A stretch of DNA of 42,571 bases from Deltaproteobacteria bacterium (GTDB taxonomy: Bacteria > SAR324 > XYD2-FULL-50-16), in NCBI GenBank assembly GCA_029881655.1, contig JAOUME010000008.1:1-42571 (forward strand), written 5' to 3'. Each line of letters opens with the position of its first letter. Position 1 is the stretch's first letter. Below, piece by piece: positions 35,571 through 42,571 of the stretch. The position numbers were made by a program, and so were the translations under genes. A model generated the notes under the pieces. The model was not told the DNA's origin. It searched no databases and saw nothing but the letters and a program-made list of their open reading frames with translations.

Positions 35571-36461
35571 ATGGAGTTCAACCAAATATTCTGTATCCTG
35601 AAACGATCGGAACAGGAATATTATCATTCAACTCAACAACGATCGAACCGTTTTTCCAAATTATCCCCCATCAAACAGCAAAAAATAAATGTCAGTCACG
35701 AAAATCAAGTCAAATTCGTGGCGGATCTGAAAAAACTGACCCAGGAATTAGGGCTGAAGGTCAATTATATAGCCGCCACTGATATGGACCGCGTCTCTCC
35801 CGGTAAAAACGACCTTATCATCAGTTGCGGAGGCGACGGGACCTTCCTGTCTTGCGCTCAGCATTACCAGAACACTTTTATCTTAGGCATGAATTCCGAT
35901 TTCAGCCATACCGTGGGGGTTGGTAGCGCGGGAGCCCTGACTTCGACGAACTGGACCAACCTGAGGCAGAACCTCCAAAGCCTGCTTGAGAAAAACTATT
36001 TTATCGACCAGTGGAGCCGCCTACAAGTCAAGATCAACGGGGAGTTAATCCCTCGACTGGCGGTAAACGACATCTATTTCGGCCAGAAAATCGCTTATCA
36101 AACCTGCAATTTCCACATTACCCAGTCCGGAGTCCAGGAGGATTTCGAATGCTCGGGCGTTTTGTGCTGCACGGGAATGGGGTCTCACGCCTGGTATTAC
36201 AACGCAGGGGGCAGCCCTTTTAGCAACGAGATTGACGCTTTCGGCTTTAAGGTCTTATTTCCGAACCTTAAAAGAAACCTTCAGTTCACCTCGGGGATTG
36301 TTTCCAACCGAAACGAACTGATCATATTTTCAGAAGGCGATGACTACATCTTGTCTTTCGACTCGCGAGAGGATGTTTTGACGATGGAACTGGGAGATGA
36401 GGTGAGAATTTTTTTGGCACCGGACAAGGACGTTAGGGTGGTATCTTTTTACCCCGCGTAA
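35571..36461 (+). CDS. Divergent NAD kinase, NADK2-like
   Basis: Likely phosphorylates NAD to NADP. The 296-residue protein has the family's GGDGTFLSCA at 87-96 and an acidic/Asn motif AVNDIYFG (164-171). It departs from ordinary bacterial NadK. The usual GIN.G.LGFL is GMNSDFSHTVGVGSAG (106-121), and the usual TPTGSTAY is CTGMGSHAWYYNAGG (200-214). As I recall, eukaryotic mitochondrial NADK2 has GVNTDP...SEGHL and CTGTGSKAW at these places, so this looks like an NADK2-type protein. The N-terminal 45 residues are polar and unlike NadK. It lies between pncB and prs, which supports an NAD-related role. Catalysis is inferred, not shown. Confidence 0.82.
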   Translation: MEFNQIFCILKRSEQEYYHSTQQRSNRFSKLSPIKQQKINVSHENQVKFVADLKKLTQELGLKVNYIAATDMDRVSPGKNDLIISCGGDGTFLSCAQHYQNTFILGMNSDFSHTVGVGSAGALTSTNWTNLRQNLQSLLEKNYFIDQWSRLQVKINGELIPRLAVNDIYFGQKIAYQTCNFHITQSGVQEDFECSGVLCCTGMGSHAWYYNAGGSPFSNEIDAFGFKVLFPNLKRNLQFTSGIVSNRNELIIFSEGDDYILSFDSREDVLTMELGDEVRIFLAPDKDVRVVSFYPA

Positions 36462-36533
36462 TTTGGGGTTGGTCCCTCTGAATCCTTTAGTTTGTTATTC
36501 GAATTATTTTTAAAATCATTATTTGGAAAAACC

Positions 36534-37475
36534 ATGGTTGGACAACTGAGAATTATTTCCGGCAGCAGCAATACGGAGTTTACCGACGAGGTCTGTCAAC
36601 TGATCGGGATTCAAAGAACCCGCATCGAATCCATCAAGTTCAGTAACGAGAACATGATGGTACGGATACTGGACAATATCCGTGAGAGCGATACTTTTTT
36701 GATACAGACCTCCTGTTCACCCGTTAGCGACAACATTATCGAGAATTTTCTTCTTTTAGACGCGCTGAAGCATTCATCGGCCTCGCGCATCACGGCGGTG
36801 TTGCCCTATTTCCCCTATGTGCGCTCTGACAAGAAAGATCAGCCGAGAATCTCCATCGCCGCCAGACTTATGGCTAACCTGTTTCAGACCGCCGGAGCGC
36901 AGAAATTTCTTACGATGGAATTCCATTCTCCCCAAATACAGGGCTTTTTTGATGTGCCGGTCGATCAGCTCATGGCAACCACCGTTATTTGTGATTATTT
37001 TCTAAAGAAAGATCTAACAAACTTCGTCATTGTCGCGGCCGATGTCGGAGAGGCAAAACCTTTGGGAAGGTTCGCCAACCGCTTGAACCTGCCAATGGCG
37101 ATTATCGACAAACGCCGCCTGGGAAATACCGATACCGTGGTGCCCACGCATCTGATCGGGGATGTCAAAGGCAAGCACGCGCTCATCATCGACGACGAGG
37201 TCGCCTCCGCAGGTACTCTTTGCAAGGCGGCGGAATTTTTGAAGGAAAAAGGCGCGAAATCAACCACAGCCGCAGCCGTTCACCCCGTACTCAGCGGCAA
37301 GGCCATCGAGAAGATCAATGAGAGTAACTTAACCGAACTGGTCGTCACCAACACAATCCCACTGGGAGACAAACAAGAGCGCTGCAAAAAGCTCAAAGTC
37401 CTAAGCGTCGCGCCCATTTTCGCTCAGGCGATCCAGCGCATCCACAACGGAGATTCCATCAGTGTCCTGTTTTAG
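36534..37475 (+). CDS. prs: Ribose-phosphate pyrophosphokinase (PRPP synthetase)
   Basis: Makes PRPP from ribose-5-phosphate and ATP for nucleotide, His, Trp and NAD synthesis. From the ATG at 36534 it has 313 residues, the normal length; an in-frame TTG at 36492 would add 14 hydrophobic residues not seen in the family, so I reject it. Motifs are YFPYVRSDKKDQPR (92-105), catalytic H131 (EFHSPQIQGFF), VAADVGEAKPLGRFA (168-182), the catalytic-loop basic residues in DKRR (192-195) and the PRPP loop IDDEVASAGTL (219-229). Several positions differ from E. coli Prs (for example RQDRK is RSDKK), so it is a divergent copy, possibly dedicated to the adjacent NAD salvage genes. Confidence 0.93.
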   Translation: MVGQLRIISGSSNTEFTDEVCQLIGIQRTRIESIKFSNENMMVRILDNIRESDTFLIQTSCSPVSDNIIENFLLLDALKHSSASRITAVLPYFPYVRSDKKDQPRISIAARLMANLFQTAGAQKFLTMEFHSPQIQGFFDVPVDQLMATTVICDYFLKKDLTNFVIVAADVGEAKPLGRFANRLNLPMAIIDKRRLGNTDTVVPTHLIGDVKGKHALIIDDEVASAGTLCKAAEFLKEKGAKSTTAAAVHPVLSGKAIEKINESNLTELVVTNTIPLGDKQERCKKLKVLSVAPIFAQAIQRIHNGDSISVLF

Positions 37476-37559
37476 TCTCTTGTACATAAATTAGGACAGG
37501 ATTTTAATTGGAGTGTATTTTAAATTTCCTCCGATCATAAAACTGATTTATTATGAGAG

Positions 37560-38143
37560 ATGAAAAAAATCCTGGTCATTGATGACAGCGCCTGCTTCTA
37601 AGTCCCTTGGGACACAAAATCATCACCGCGCAAAACGGTATCGAGGGTATCCGAATATGCCTTAGGGACAGTCCTCTAATCGCTACGGTTGATCTCGACC
37701 CGCCGAAACTCAACGGTTTTTCTATCGCTAAAATCCTGAGTCTCATCAAATTAGGAATCCTGCTTTATTTTATTTCCTCCATTTAAATCGAAGAGAAAAA
37801 AATAAAGGAATTTGGGAATGTGGTCGGTTTTTGTCAGAAAAAAGATTTGAATTCGCGACTTTTAGACGAGATCACAAAACATCTCGAGCCCAAATCAAGG
37901 GTTTTTTATGATATGGGGCATACTTTGAACCGAGAGGAAATGCTGGGTATTTTGGGACGTTCTGACCGAAAGGGGATCTTGATCGTTGAAGATTCAAAAA
38001 CCACGAAAGGAAAGGGGATCTTCATTCCCGGCCAGGGATTTATGAGCGTGGAAGAAAAAATCGTCTCCCGCAAAGAGCGCTTAAATAAATTGATGCGAGA
38101 TCAGAACAAGAACGAAGGCGTTTGGGTAGAAATAAGTTTTTAA
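37560..38143 (+). pseudogene. Decayed response-regulator gene
   Basis: Starts MKKILVIDDSACF then hits a stop, with the receiver continuing in another frame: LGHKIITAQNGIEGIRICL, then LIATVDLDPPKLNGFSIAKIL (receiver strands 2 and 3 with the phospho-Asp region). About ten residues of helix 1 are missing. That frame meets an in-frame TAA at 37784-37786, then goes on without a break as IEEKKIKEFGNVVGFCQKKDLNSRLLDEITKHL, matching receiver helix 4 to helix 5. A 70-residue C-terminal tail without a recognised family follows to the stop at 38143. A frameshift or deletion plus one nonsense codon indicate a pseudogene; the last 107 residues, from a GTG at 37820, could still be translated. Confidence 0.75.
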
Positions 38144-38223
38144 CCGACGTTTCGAGAACAGTGATCGAAAAAGCCCAAAAAACCTTCGGGAATCGGGACG
38201 TTCTTTGAAAAAATATAAACTTC

Positions 38224-38252
38224 AACCTTATGGAGCAAAAAGGTTTTATTTT
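38224..38252 (+). terminator. Candidate terminator downstream of the response-regulator remnant
   Basis: AACCTT (38224-38229) pairs with AAGGTT (38240-38245), followed by a T-rich TTTATTTT. The stem is short. Confidence 0.4.
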
Positions 38253-38280
38253 CCGTGCTTATTAAATTAATGAGGGGTGG

Positions 38281-38306
38281 AAAAGACGGGAAGAGGCCCC
38301 CCCGCC
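38281..38306 (-). terminator. Intrinsic terminator after flgE
   Basis: On the minus strand, GGCGGG pairs with CCCGTC (one G-T wobble) across a ten-base loop and is followed by TTTT. It lies 10 bases past the flgE stop and would end the flagellar transcript. Confidence 0.5.
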
Positions 38307-38316
38307 TTAAGAAAGA

Positions 38317-39780
38317 TTAACGTTTCATCTGGATCATGTCCGCGATGATCTCGTCGCTGGTGGTGATGGTTTTGGCGTTGGCCTGGAAGGCTCTTTGCCC
38401 TTCGATCATCCTGACGAATTCGTTGGAGAGTTCCACATTGGACCTTTCCAGTGATTTCGAACGGACCGAACCCATACCGTTATTATTTGGATCACCATCT
38501 ATCGGGTTGCCCGACTCGAAGGTCTTGGCAAAGAGATTTTTTCCTCTGATCGCCAGATTTTCGTTCGCTTTGAATTTAGCGAGCGAGACCCTACCCAAAG
38601 CCTTGGTTTTCCCTGAATCGAAAGAACCATCGACCGTGCCGTCTTCCCTGACCACGATGCTTTCCAGTTTGCCGGATTTCATTCCATCTGCAGTAGCAGT
38701 GATAAGCCTGAAATCATTCGCGAATTGCGTCAAACCGTCCACGCCGGTTCTGGCATCCCGCGGATCGTTCGGGTTACTGCCCTTTCCGAAGAAAAATCCG
38801 ATATTCTGAACTTCTCCGGCTCCCTTAAACTCGATTCCTATCTGGGAGGAACGCATGCCATCGGGTTTGTTCTGCATAATCATTCTGGCTGGTCTGGGAG
38901 GTTGACCCGGTGCCGCCTGAACCGGCGGGGTTATCACGCCCAACTGATCTGAGACCATTCTACCGTCATTGCTGAAACGGATAAAGCCGCCTCCGACCGC
39001 CTTCATGACACCGCCGAAACCGTTTTCAAGTTCTTCGCCAGGCGTGAGAACCATCCATTGCCACTGGTTTTTAACTTCGGTTCCCGCTACGGGTTGACCG
39101 GTCGCTGGATTGATTCTGGCGGGCTGATCGGGAAGCTTTCTAAAGACCACATTGAGGGAATGTTCACTTCCCTTGTTATCGAAAACCGTTACGGAGGTTG
39201 AATAATTGTACATATCCTCCGAGACGTTATCATAATCAACTTCGGTTATTGGAGGCAGGGTTTTTGAATCAAGGTTAGCCGCCAGATTCACTCCTGTTCC
39301 CTCGACCGTCCCGTCTCCTGTGGGAGTCGGTGGATCGATCTGATCCAGGACGTTTAGTTTCTTTAGAGACCCGAAGGTATTGTTGGTTTCCTGGCTGATA
39401 TCCTTGACCTGAAGAAACATTCCTTCCTGGTTGACCAGGAAGCCTTGCTTGTCATAGGTGAACTGCCCGGCCCGGGTGTAAAAGGTATTCCCGGCCTTAT
39501 CCTTGACGGTGAAAAATCCGTCCCCGTCGATACTAAGATCAGTTTCCTGGTCGGTGATCTCGAAAGCCCCCTGATTGTGCAGGGTCTGAATATTCTTGAT
39601 GTTCACCCCCTTGCCGATCTTGCTTCCGCCTGCCACGGATGTCGAGAGTAAGTCCTCGAAGTTGACGCGGTTCTGCTTATAACCAACGGTATTGACGTTG
39701 GCGATGTTACTACCGACCACGGTCATTTCGTTCGAATAGGTCTTAACCCCGCTTGAGCCGGAATATAATGATCCGATCAT
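38317..39780 (-). CDS. flgE: Flagellar hook protein FlgE
   Basis: Subunit of the extracellular universal joint between basal body and filament. The 487-residue protein has the rod/hook N-terminal signature MIGSLYSGSSGVKTYSNEMTVVGSNIANVNTVGYK (1-35), SIDGDGFFTVKD (about 83-94), and the C-terminal D0 helix SNVELSNEFVRMIEGQRAFQANAKTITTSDEIIADMIQMKR. The length is somewhat above the E. coli form (402), owing to larger variable D1/D2 domains (about 150-380), common outside enterics. AAGGAGG precedes the ATG. It is last in the motE-fliK-flgD-flgE run and is followed by a terminator. Confidence 0.97.
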   Translation of the reverse strand: MIGSLYSGSSGVKTYSNEMTVVGSNIANVNTVGYKQNRVNFEDLLSTSVAGGSKIGKGVNIKNIQTLHNQGAFEITDQETDLSIDGDGFFTVKDKAGNTFYTRAGQFTYDKQGFLVNQEGMFLQVKDISQETNNTFGSLKKLNVLDQIDPPTPTGDGTVEGTGVNLAANLDSKTLPPITEVDYDNVSEDMYNYSTSVTVFDNKGSEHSLNVVFRKLPDQPARINPATGQPVAGTEVKNQWQWMVLTPGEELENGFGGVMKAVGGGFIRFSNDGRMVSDQLGVITPPVQAAPGQPPRPARMIMQNKPDGMRSSQIGIEFKGAGEVQNIGFFFGKGSNPNDPRDARTGVDGLTQFANDFRLITATADGMKSGKLESIVVREDGTVDGSFDSGKTKALGRVSLAKFKANENLAIRGKNLFAKTFESGNPIDGDPNNNGMGSVRSKSLERSNVELSNEFVRMIEGQRAFQANAKTITTSDEIIADMIQMKR

Positions 39781-39808
39781 TAAAAACCTCCTTGTGATTG
39801 ATCTTTTA

Positions 39809-39846
39809 AAAGCATAATTTTTTCAAACGATGTTCAATTATGCTTT
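39809..39846 (-). repeat. Perfect 11-base inverted repeat in the flgD-flgE spacer
   Basis: AAAGCATAATT (39809-39819) and AATTATGCTTT (39836-39846) are exact inverted copies around a 16-base loop, in the leader of flgE. In the mRNA it forms an A-U-rich hairpin about 29 bases before the ATG. It could affect flgE stability or act as a regulator site; there is no good U-run for termination. Confidence 0.55.
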
Positions 39847-39915
39847 CGTAAAATAAAAAGCCACTTCCCTGTGCCTTCTTGTATTAGTAATTATCTTGCT
39901 GGAAAATACCGCTTT

Positions 39916-40668
39916 TTATTTCATCATCTTCTTTGATTCCAACCCGTCTTTATAGGGCAGGGGTTTTGCGTTGCCGAAAATATTCTCCGACGAATTATCG
40001 ATCGACTTGATCTTGTTGATCGGAACGAACTGGTTATGAGTTTTAACCCAGGCATTTCCATCGACATAATCGATCTGGGAAACCTTGCCCTGATTGTAGA
40101 TGCTGATATCTGCCTTGGAACCGTCGGCCCTCTCCGCGATGAAGCGGATTTGGTATTTGCCTTCGGGCATCATAACTCCGAGATCATTTTTACCCTCCCA
40201 GATAAACTTGTGCTTGCCTTCATGCACATAGCCCAGGTTTTCCTTATAGACAGGCGAACCATCCGCGGATTCGATCTGAACCTTCAGTTCTCCGGTATCT
40301 TCGTTTAAATCATAAAAAACCGGTCGTCCACTTCCCTTGGAAAGCTCAACTTCTTTGGACTCGATGAAGATATCCTTTTCCAAAAGGTTCAAGGACTGCA
40401 TCCTCGAGATACCCGATTGGGTGGCATTTAAGGCTTTCATCCCGCCGTTGAGATTTTGGAGCTGTTCCATGCTGCCGAGTTGTGCCAACTGGGTCATCAT
40501 GGCTCCCCCATCCATGGGGTCAACGGGATTTTGATTGCTCAACTGGGTTAAAAAAAGGTTCATAAAATCTTCCTTGCGCAATTCACCATCCTTGGATGTC
40601 GGGGTAGTCGTCTGATTCCTCAAAAGACTCTGTGCGTTGGAGATTTTATTTTGTGTATCCAGATTCAC
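39916..40668 (-). CDS. flgD: Flagellar hook cap / hook assembly protein FlgD
   Basis: Scaffold that caps the growing hook and guides FlgE polymerisation. The 250-residue protein has the conserved N-terminal export/assembly block LRKEDFMNLFLTQLSNQNPVDPMDGGAMMTQLAQLGSMEQLQNLN (30-74). It is followed by the FLN-like Ig and tudor-type C-terminal domains (PVYKENLGYVHEGKHKFIWEGKNDLGVMMPEGKYQIRF). The order fliK-flgD-flgE is the standard hook operon. The gap to fliK is 16 bases. Confidence 0.95.
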   Translation of the reverse strand: MNLDTQNKISNAQSLLRNQTTTPTSKDGELRKEDFMNLFLTQLSNQNPVDPMDGGAMMTQLAQLGSMEQLQNLNGGMKALNATQSGISRMQSLNLLEKDIFIESKEVELSKGSGRPVFYDLNEDTGELKVQIESADGSPVYKENLGYVHEGKHKFIWEGKNDLGVMMPEGKYQIRFIAERADGSKADISIYNQGKVSQIDYVDGNAWVKTHNQFVPINKIKSIDNSSENIFGNAKPLPYKDGLESKKMMK

Positions 40669-40684
40669 GTAGTTCTCCTAATAA

Positions 40685-42076
40685 TTAAGCGTAAATGTTC
40701 AAACCTTCATCCGAATTGTCCTTGGCCACAAAGCTCGGGATGGATTCCGCGGTCTCAATGGGTCGGGTTACTCCGGATTTGGTTCCGACAGAAGATTCCA
40801 GTGATTCGTTTTGCTTCCCCTGCCCATGATCCATGGAAAAACCCATACCACCTTTGGCGGCCTCATCATTCAGGAGGATCGTGAAGTGTTCGATTTTGAC
40901 TCCCTGATCTTCCAGTCCCTGCTTCAGATGTGACATTTGGGACTCGATCAGCTTTTTGGCATCGATGTTATCAACCTTCAAAAGCCCCTGGAGTTCATCG
41001 CCATTTTTCTTCAGACGTATTTCCAGCTTACCTAAATGCTCGGGGTTCAGCTTGATGACCAGTTCATTTTTCTGATCATTCAGCATGAGCCTGATTTTAC
41101 CGACCACGTTTTTGATATTGGCCAGGTGCTGTTCCTGCTGGACCTGGGCCTGTCCATTCTTAACCTGCCGCTTTGTTGATATCCCGGTTTTCTCGGCGGT
41201 GGCGTTTGTTGAAGCGTTTTGACCTTGGGCGCTATCCAATGGGGCGATCTTCATACCGGATTTTTGGGTCGCGGAGACTCCTTCCGGTTTCGATCCGGTT
41301 GCCCCGACCTGTCCGGTCTTGGCTTCCTGATTTTTCTGTAAGCCGCCCGTTGCCAACCCGGCACGATCCTGCGAGACCGTTTTTTGCTGCATCATGTCCC
41401 GGCTCAACATCGAGAAGGAATCTAGATGAGCTTTGTTGGAGGTTTGGGCGGCTTTCATTTCTGAGTCCTGGGGTTTTATGATCGGCTGGTCGCCGGTTTT
41501 GAGATTGGAATCGGTTTCTTTTTGTCGAAACTGCTCAAGAGCTGAGCGATCCGGCTGGCCATTCTCATCTGTCACCAGGGTTGGATTAATCAGATGGGGA
41601 TTTTTTATCGTTATCTTTTCTTCAACCGCCTGATCGAAACTATTATCCTTCAACGATTTTTGCTGATTATGAAAATCCATCTGACGCACCGAAAGACTTT
41701 GCTGACTCTCGTCAAGCTGGCGGATCATCCTGGATTCCATCAGGTTTGCCGAAACGCTGTTCTCATTTTGAAACCTCTTTAAAAACGACGTTTCCTGCTG
41801 ACTGGCCTGCTGGATTCCCTTTTCGACAAAAGCCGTCGCCACCATTTGGTCCTGGAGCATTTGATCCAAAATATCCGTTTCCTGCTTTTCCTGGGTTTGA
41901 TGATGGCTGAGTCTTTCCTTCTCGATGACCGAAGCGTCCTTTTTAATCCACGAGATGTCGTTCTCGGCTATGGAAAGTTCGCCCTGAAATAGATTCGCCT
42001 GGATGGGATCGAGCTTTTGACTTTTTTGCTCGGGTGAAAGAACAGCTTGCTGGTTGTTGATTGGCAATATATTCAT
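40685..42076 (-). CDS. fliK: Flagellar hook-length control protein FliK
   Basis: Secreted molecular ruler that measures the hook and switches export from hook to filament subunits through FlhB. The 463-residue protein has a long Gln/Ser-rich, low-complexity N-terminal ruler region (about 1-325). The conserved C-terminal domain (about 330-410) has KIRLMLNDQKNELVIKLNPEHLGKLEIRLKK and SQMSHLKQGLEDQGVKIEHFTILLND. A disordered tail of about 50 residues follows. Such composition and domain order are typical; the N-terminus is poorly conserved across species. It is 16 bases upstream of flgD. Confidence 0.92.
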   Translation of the reverse strand: MNILPINNQQAVLSPEQKSQKLDPIQANLFQGELSIAENDISWIKKDASVIEKERLSHHQTQEKQETDILDQMLQDQMVATAFVEKGIQQASQQETSFLKRFQNENSVSANLMESRMIRQLDESQQSLSVRQMDFHNQQKSLKDNSFDQAVEEKITIKNPHLINPTLVTDENGQPDRSALEQFRQKETDSNLKTGDQPIIKPQDSEMKAAQTSNKAHLDSFSMLSRDMMQQKTVSQDRAGLATGGLQKNQEAKTGQVGATGSKPEGVSATQKSGMKIAPLDSAQGQNASTNATAEKTGISTKRQVKNGQAQVQQEQHLANIKNVVGKIRLMLNDQKNELVIKLNPEHLGKLEIRLKKNGDELQGLLKVDNIDAKKLIESQMSHLKQGLEDQGVKIEHFTILLNDEAAKGGMGFSMDHGQGKQNESLESSVGTKSGVTRPIETAESIPSFVAKDNSDEGLNIYA

Positions 42077-42157
42077 TTAATCTCCTGCCTTGGAATGTTC
42101 AAGTCTTCGTCCCTGAAAACCCATATCATTTAAAAAAAGATCCTATTAAATAAGATC

Positions 42158-42571
42158 CTACTTAATTCCCGCTTCTTCCCTGCTTTCGGTAAAACGGGTT
42201 ACCTTTTCAGTTATATCCACCGCCACTTTTGGATCAAGCAGTTGCATAACAGCCGACGCCTTCCTTGGATTCATCCTCATCAGAATATGTGTCGCGGTCT
42301 GACGGTCCATCTTATTGAAAAAAACCACCGTGTTCTCAGGCGTCATGGTCTCGTAATACTTAACCATTCTGGAAATATCCTTCTCATCCATCTCCTTTCG
42401 GGAGACTCTTTGTACTTCAATCTCGTTGGCAAGGCTTCTCATCTGGTCGAGTTTCTGTTCGATCCTCTGCGAGAGCATTTTCAACTCTTTCGTCTTTTGC
42501 TGATAAAGTTCCTCTTTTTGCTTGAGTTCCTCTTCTCTTTTCTTCAAGGCGTTTAGAACAGCGATTTTTGA
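42158..42571 (-). CDS. MotE/FliJ-region coiled-coil protein, partial (MotE-like)
   Basis: The frame is still open at the window edge, so the 5' end is missing; at least 137 residues are visible. A long charged coiled coil (LKKREEELKQKEELYQQKTKELKMLSQRIEQKLDQMRSL) is followed by a compact C-terminal domain, MVKYYETMTPENTVVFFNKMDRQTATHILMRMNPRKASAVMQLLDPKVAVDITEKV, of the MgtE-N/MotE type. In other bacteria MotE is a periplasmic partner of MotC needed for stator function, and genes of this type lie between fliJ and fliK. The N-terminal membrane anchor expected for MotE would be beyond the window. A TTG at 42547 is in frame but is not a necessary start. Confidence 0.8.
   Translation of the reverse strand, partial: SKIAVLNALKKREEELKQKEELYQQKTKELKMLSQRIEQKLDQMRSLANEIEVQRVSRKEMDEKDISRMVKYYETMTPENTVVFFNKMDRQTATHILMRMNPRKASAVMQLLDPKVAVDITEKVTRFTESREEAGIK

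Noticed and set aside
36492-36533. Upstream TTG start for prs adding 14 residues
   Set aside because: The extension is hydrophobic and absent from the family; the ATG at 36534 gives the normal N-terminus.
39781-39915. Search for a sigma-54 or sigma-28 promoter before flgE
   Set aside because: No GG-N10-GC sigma-54 core or sigma-28 consensus was visible in the spacer; flgE is probably read from the upstream operon promoter outside the window.

Overview
The window reads as a stretch of chromosome from a flagellated Gram-negative bacterium. Evidence for this is the set of flagellar hook genes, a full chemotaxis phosphorelay, three lipoproteins with lipoboxes, a periplasmic c-type cytochrome, and an HrcA/CIRCE heat-shock operon. 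Base composition is moderate, probably a little under 50% GC. I cannot fix the phylum from sequence alone; a deep proteobacterial, Nitrospinota or SAR324-like lineage would fit. I see no rRNA, tRNA, CRISPR array, insertion sequence or phage module, so this looks like core chromosome with a few unusual genes rather than a mobile island.

Layout. 1-4077 (minus) is a housekeeping operon: mazG, rlmE, hslV, hslU and the start of a UbiA-type prenyltransferase gene. 4370-5686 (plus) is a class-III aminotransferase-fold protein that has lost both the Schiff-base lysine and the PLP-binding aspartate. 5730-9354 (minus) is a run of three paralogous outer-membrane-type lipoproteins with C-terminal TPR segments. 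9735-14839 (plus) holds a bacteriohemerythrin, topA, a glycosyltransferase and a small exported glycine-rich protein. 14862-25604 (minus) holds a eukaryote-like metG and, upstream of it, a compact chemotaxis operon in the order triple-CheW, cheB, cheR, HEAT-repeat protein, cheY, cheA. 25801-28269 holds a phosphopantetheinyl transferase (plus), a small cytochrome c (minus) and mtnA (minus). 28428-33628 (plus) is promoter-CIRCE-hrcA-grpE-dnaK-dnaJ. 33765-37475 (plus) is a nicotinamide-nucleotide cluster: nicotinate phosphoribosyltransferase, a divergent NAD kinase resembling the mitochondrial NADK2 type, and PRPP synthetase. 37560-38143 is a decayed response-regulator gene. 38317-42571 (minus) is the flagellar hook block flgE, flgD, fliK and a MotE-like gene cut by the window edge.

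How the genes work together. The che operon supplies the histidine kinase, response regulator, adaptation enzymes and scaffold for a receptor array, but no receptor lies in the window. The hook genes give a likely output organelle, although the link between this che system and that flagellum is inference. PRPP synthetase supplies the co-substrate of the nicotinate phosphoribosyltransferase, and the NAD kinase-like protein would act on the pathway's end product, so that trio reads as NAD(P) salvage. HslUV and HrcA/GrpE/DnaK/DnaJ provide protein quality control.

The most unusual items are the aminotransferase pseudoenzyme, the three-lipoprotein cassette, the third degenerate Hpt domain in CheA (phospho-acceptor His replaced by Asn), the eukaryote-like MetRS, and the NADK2-like kinase.
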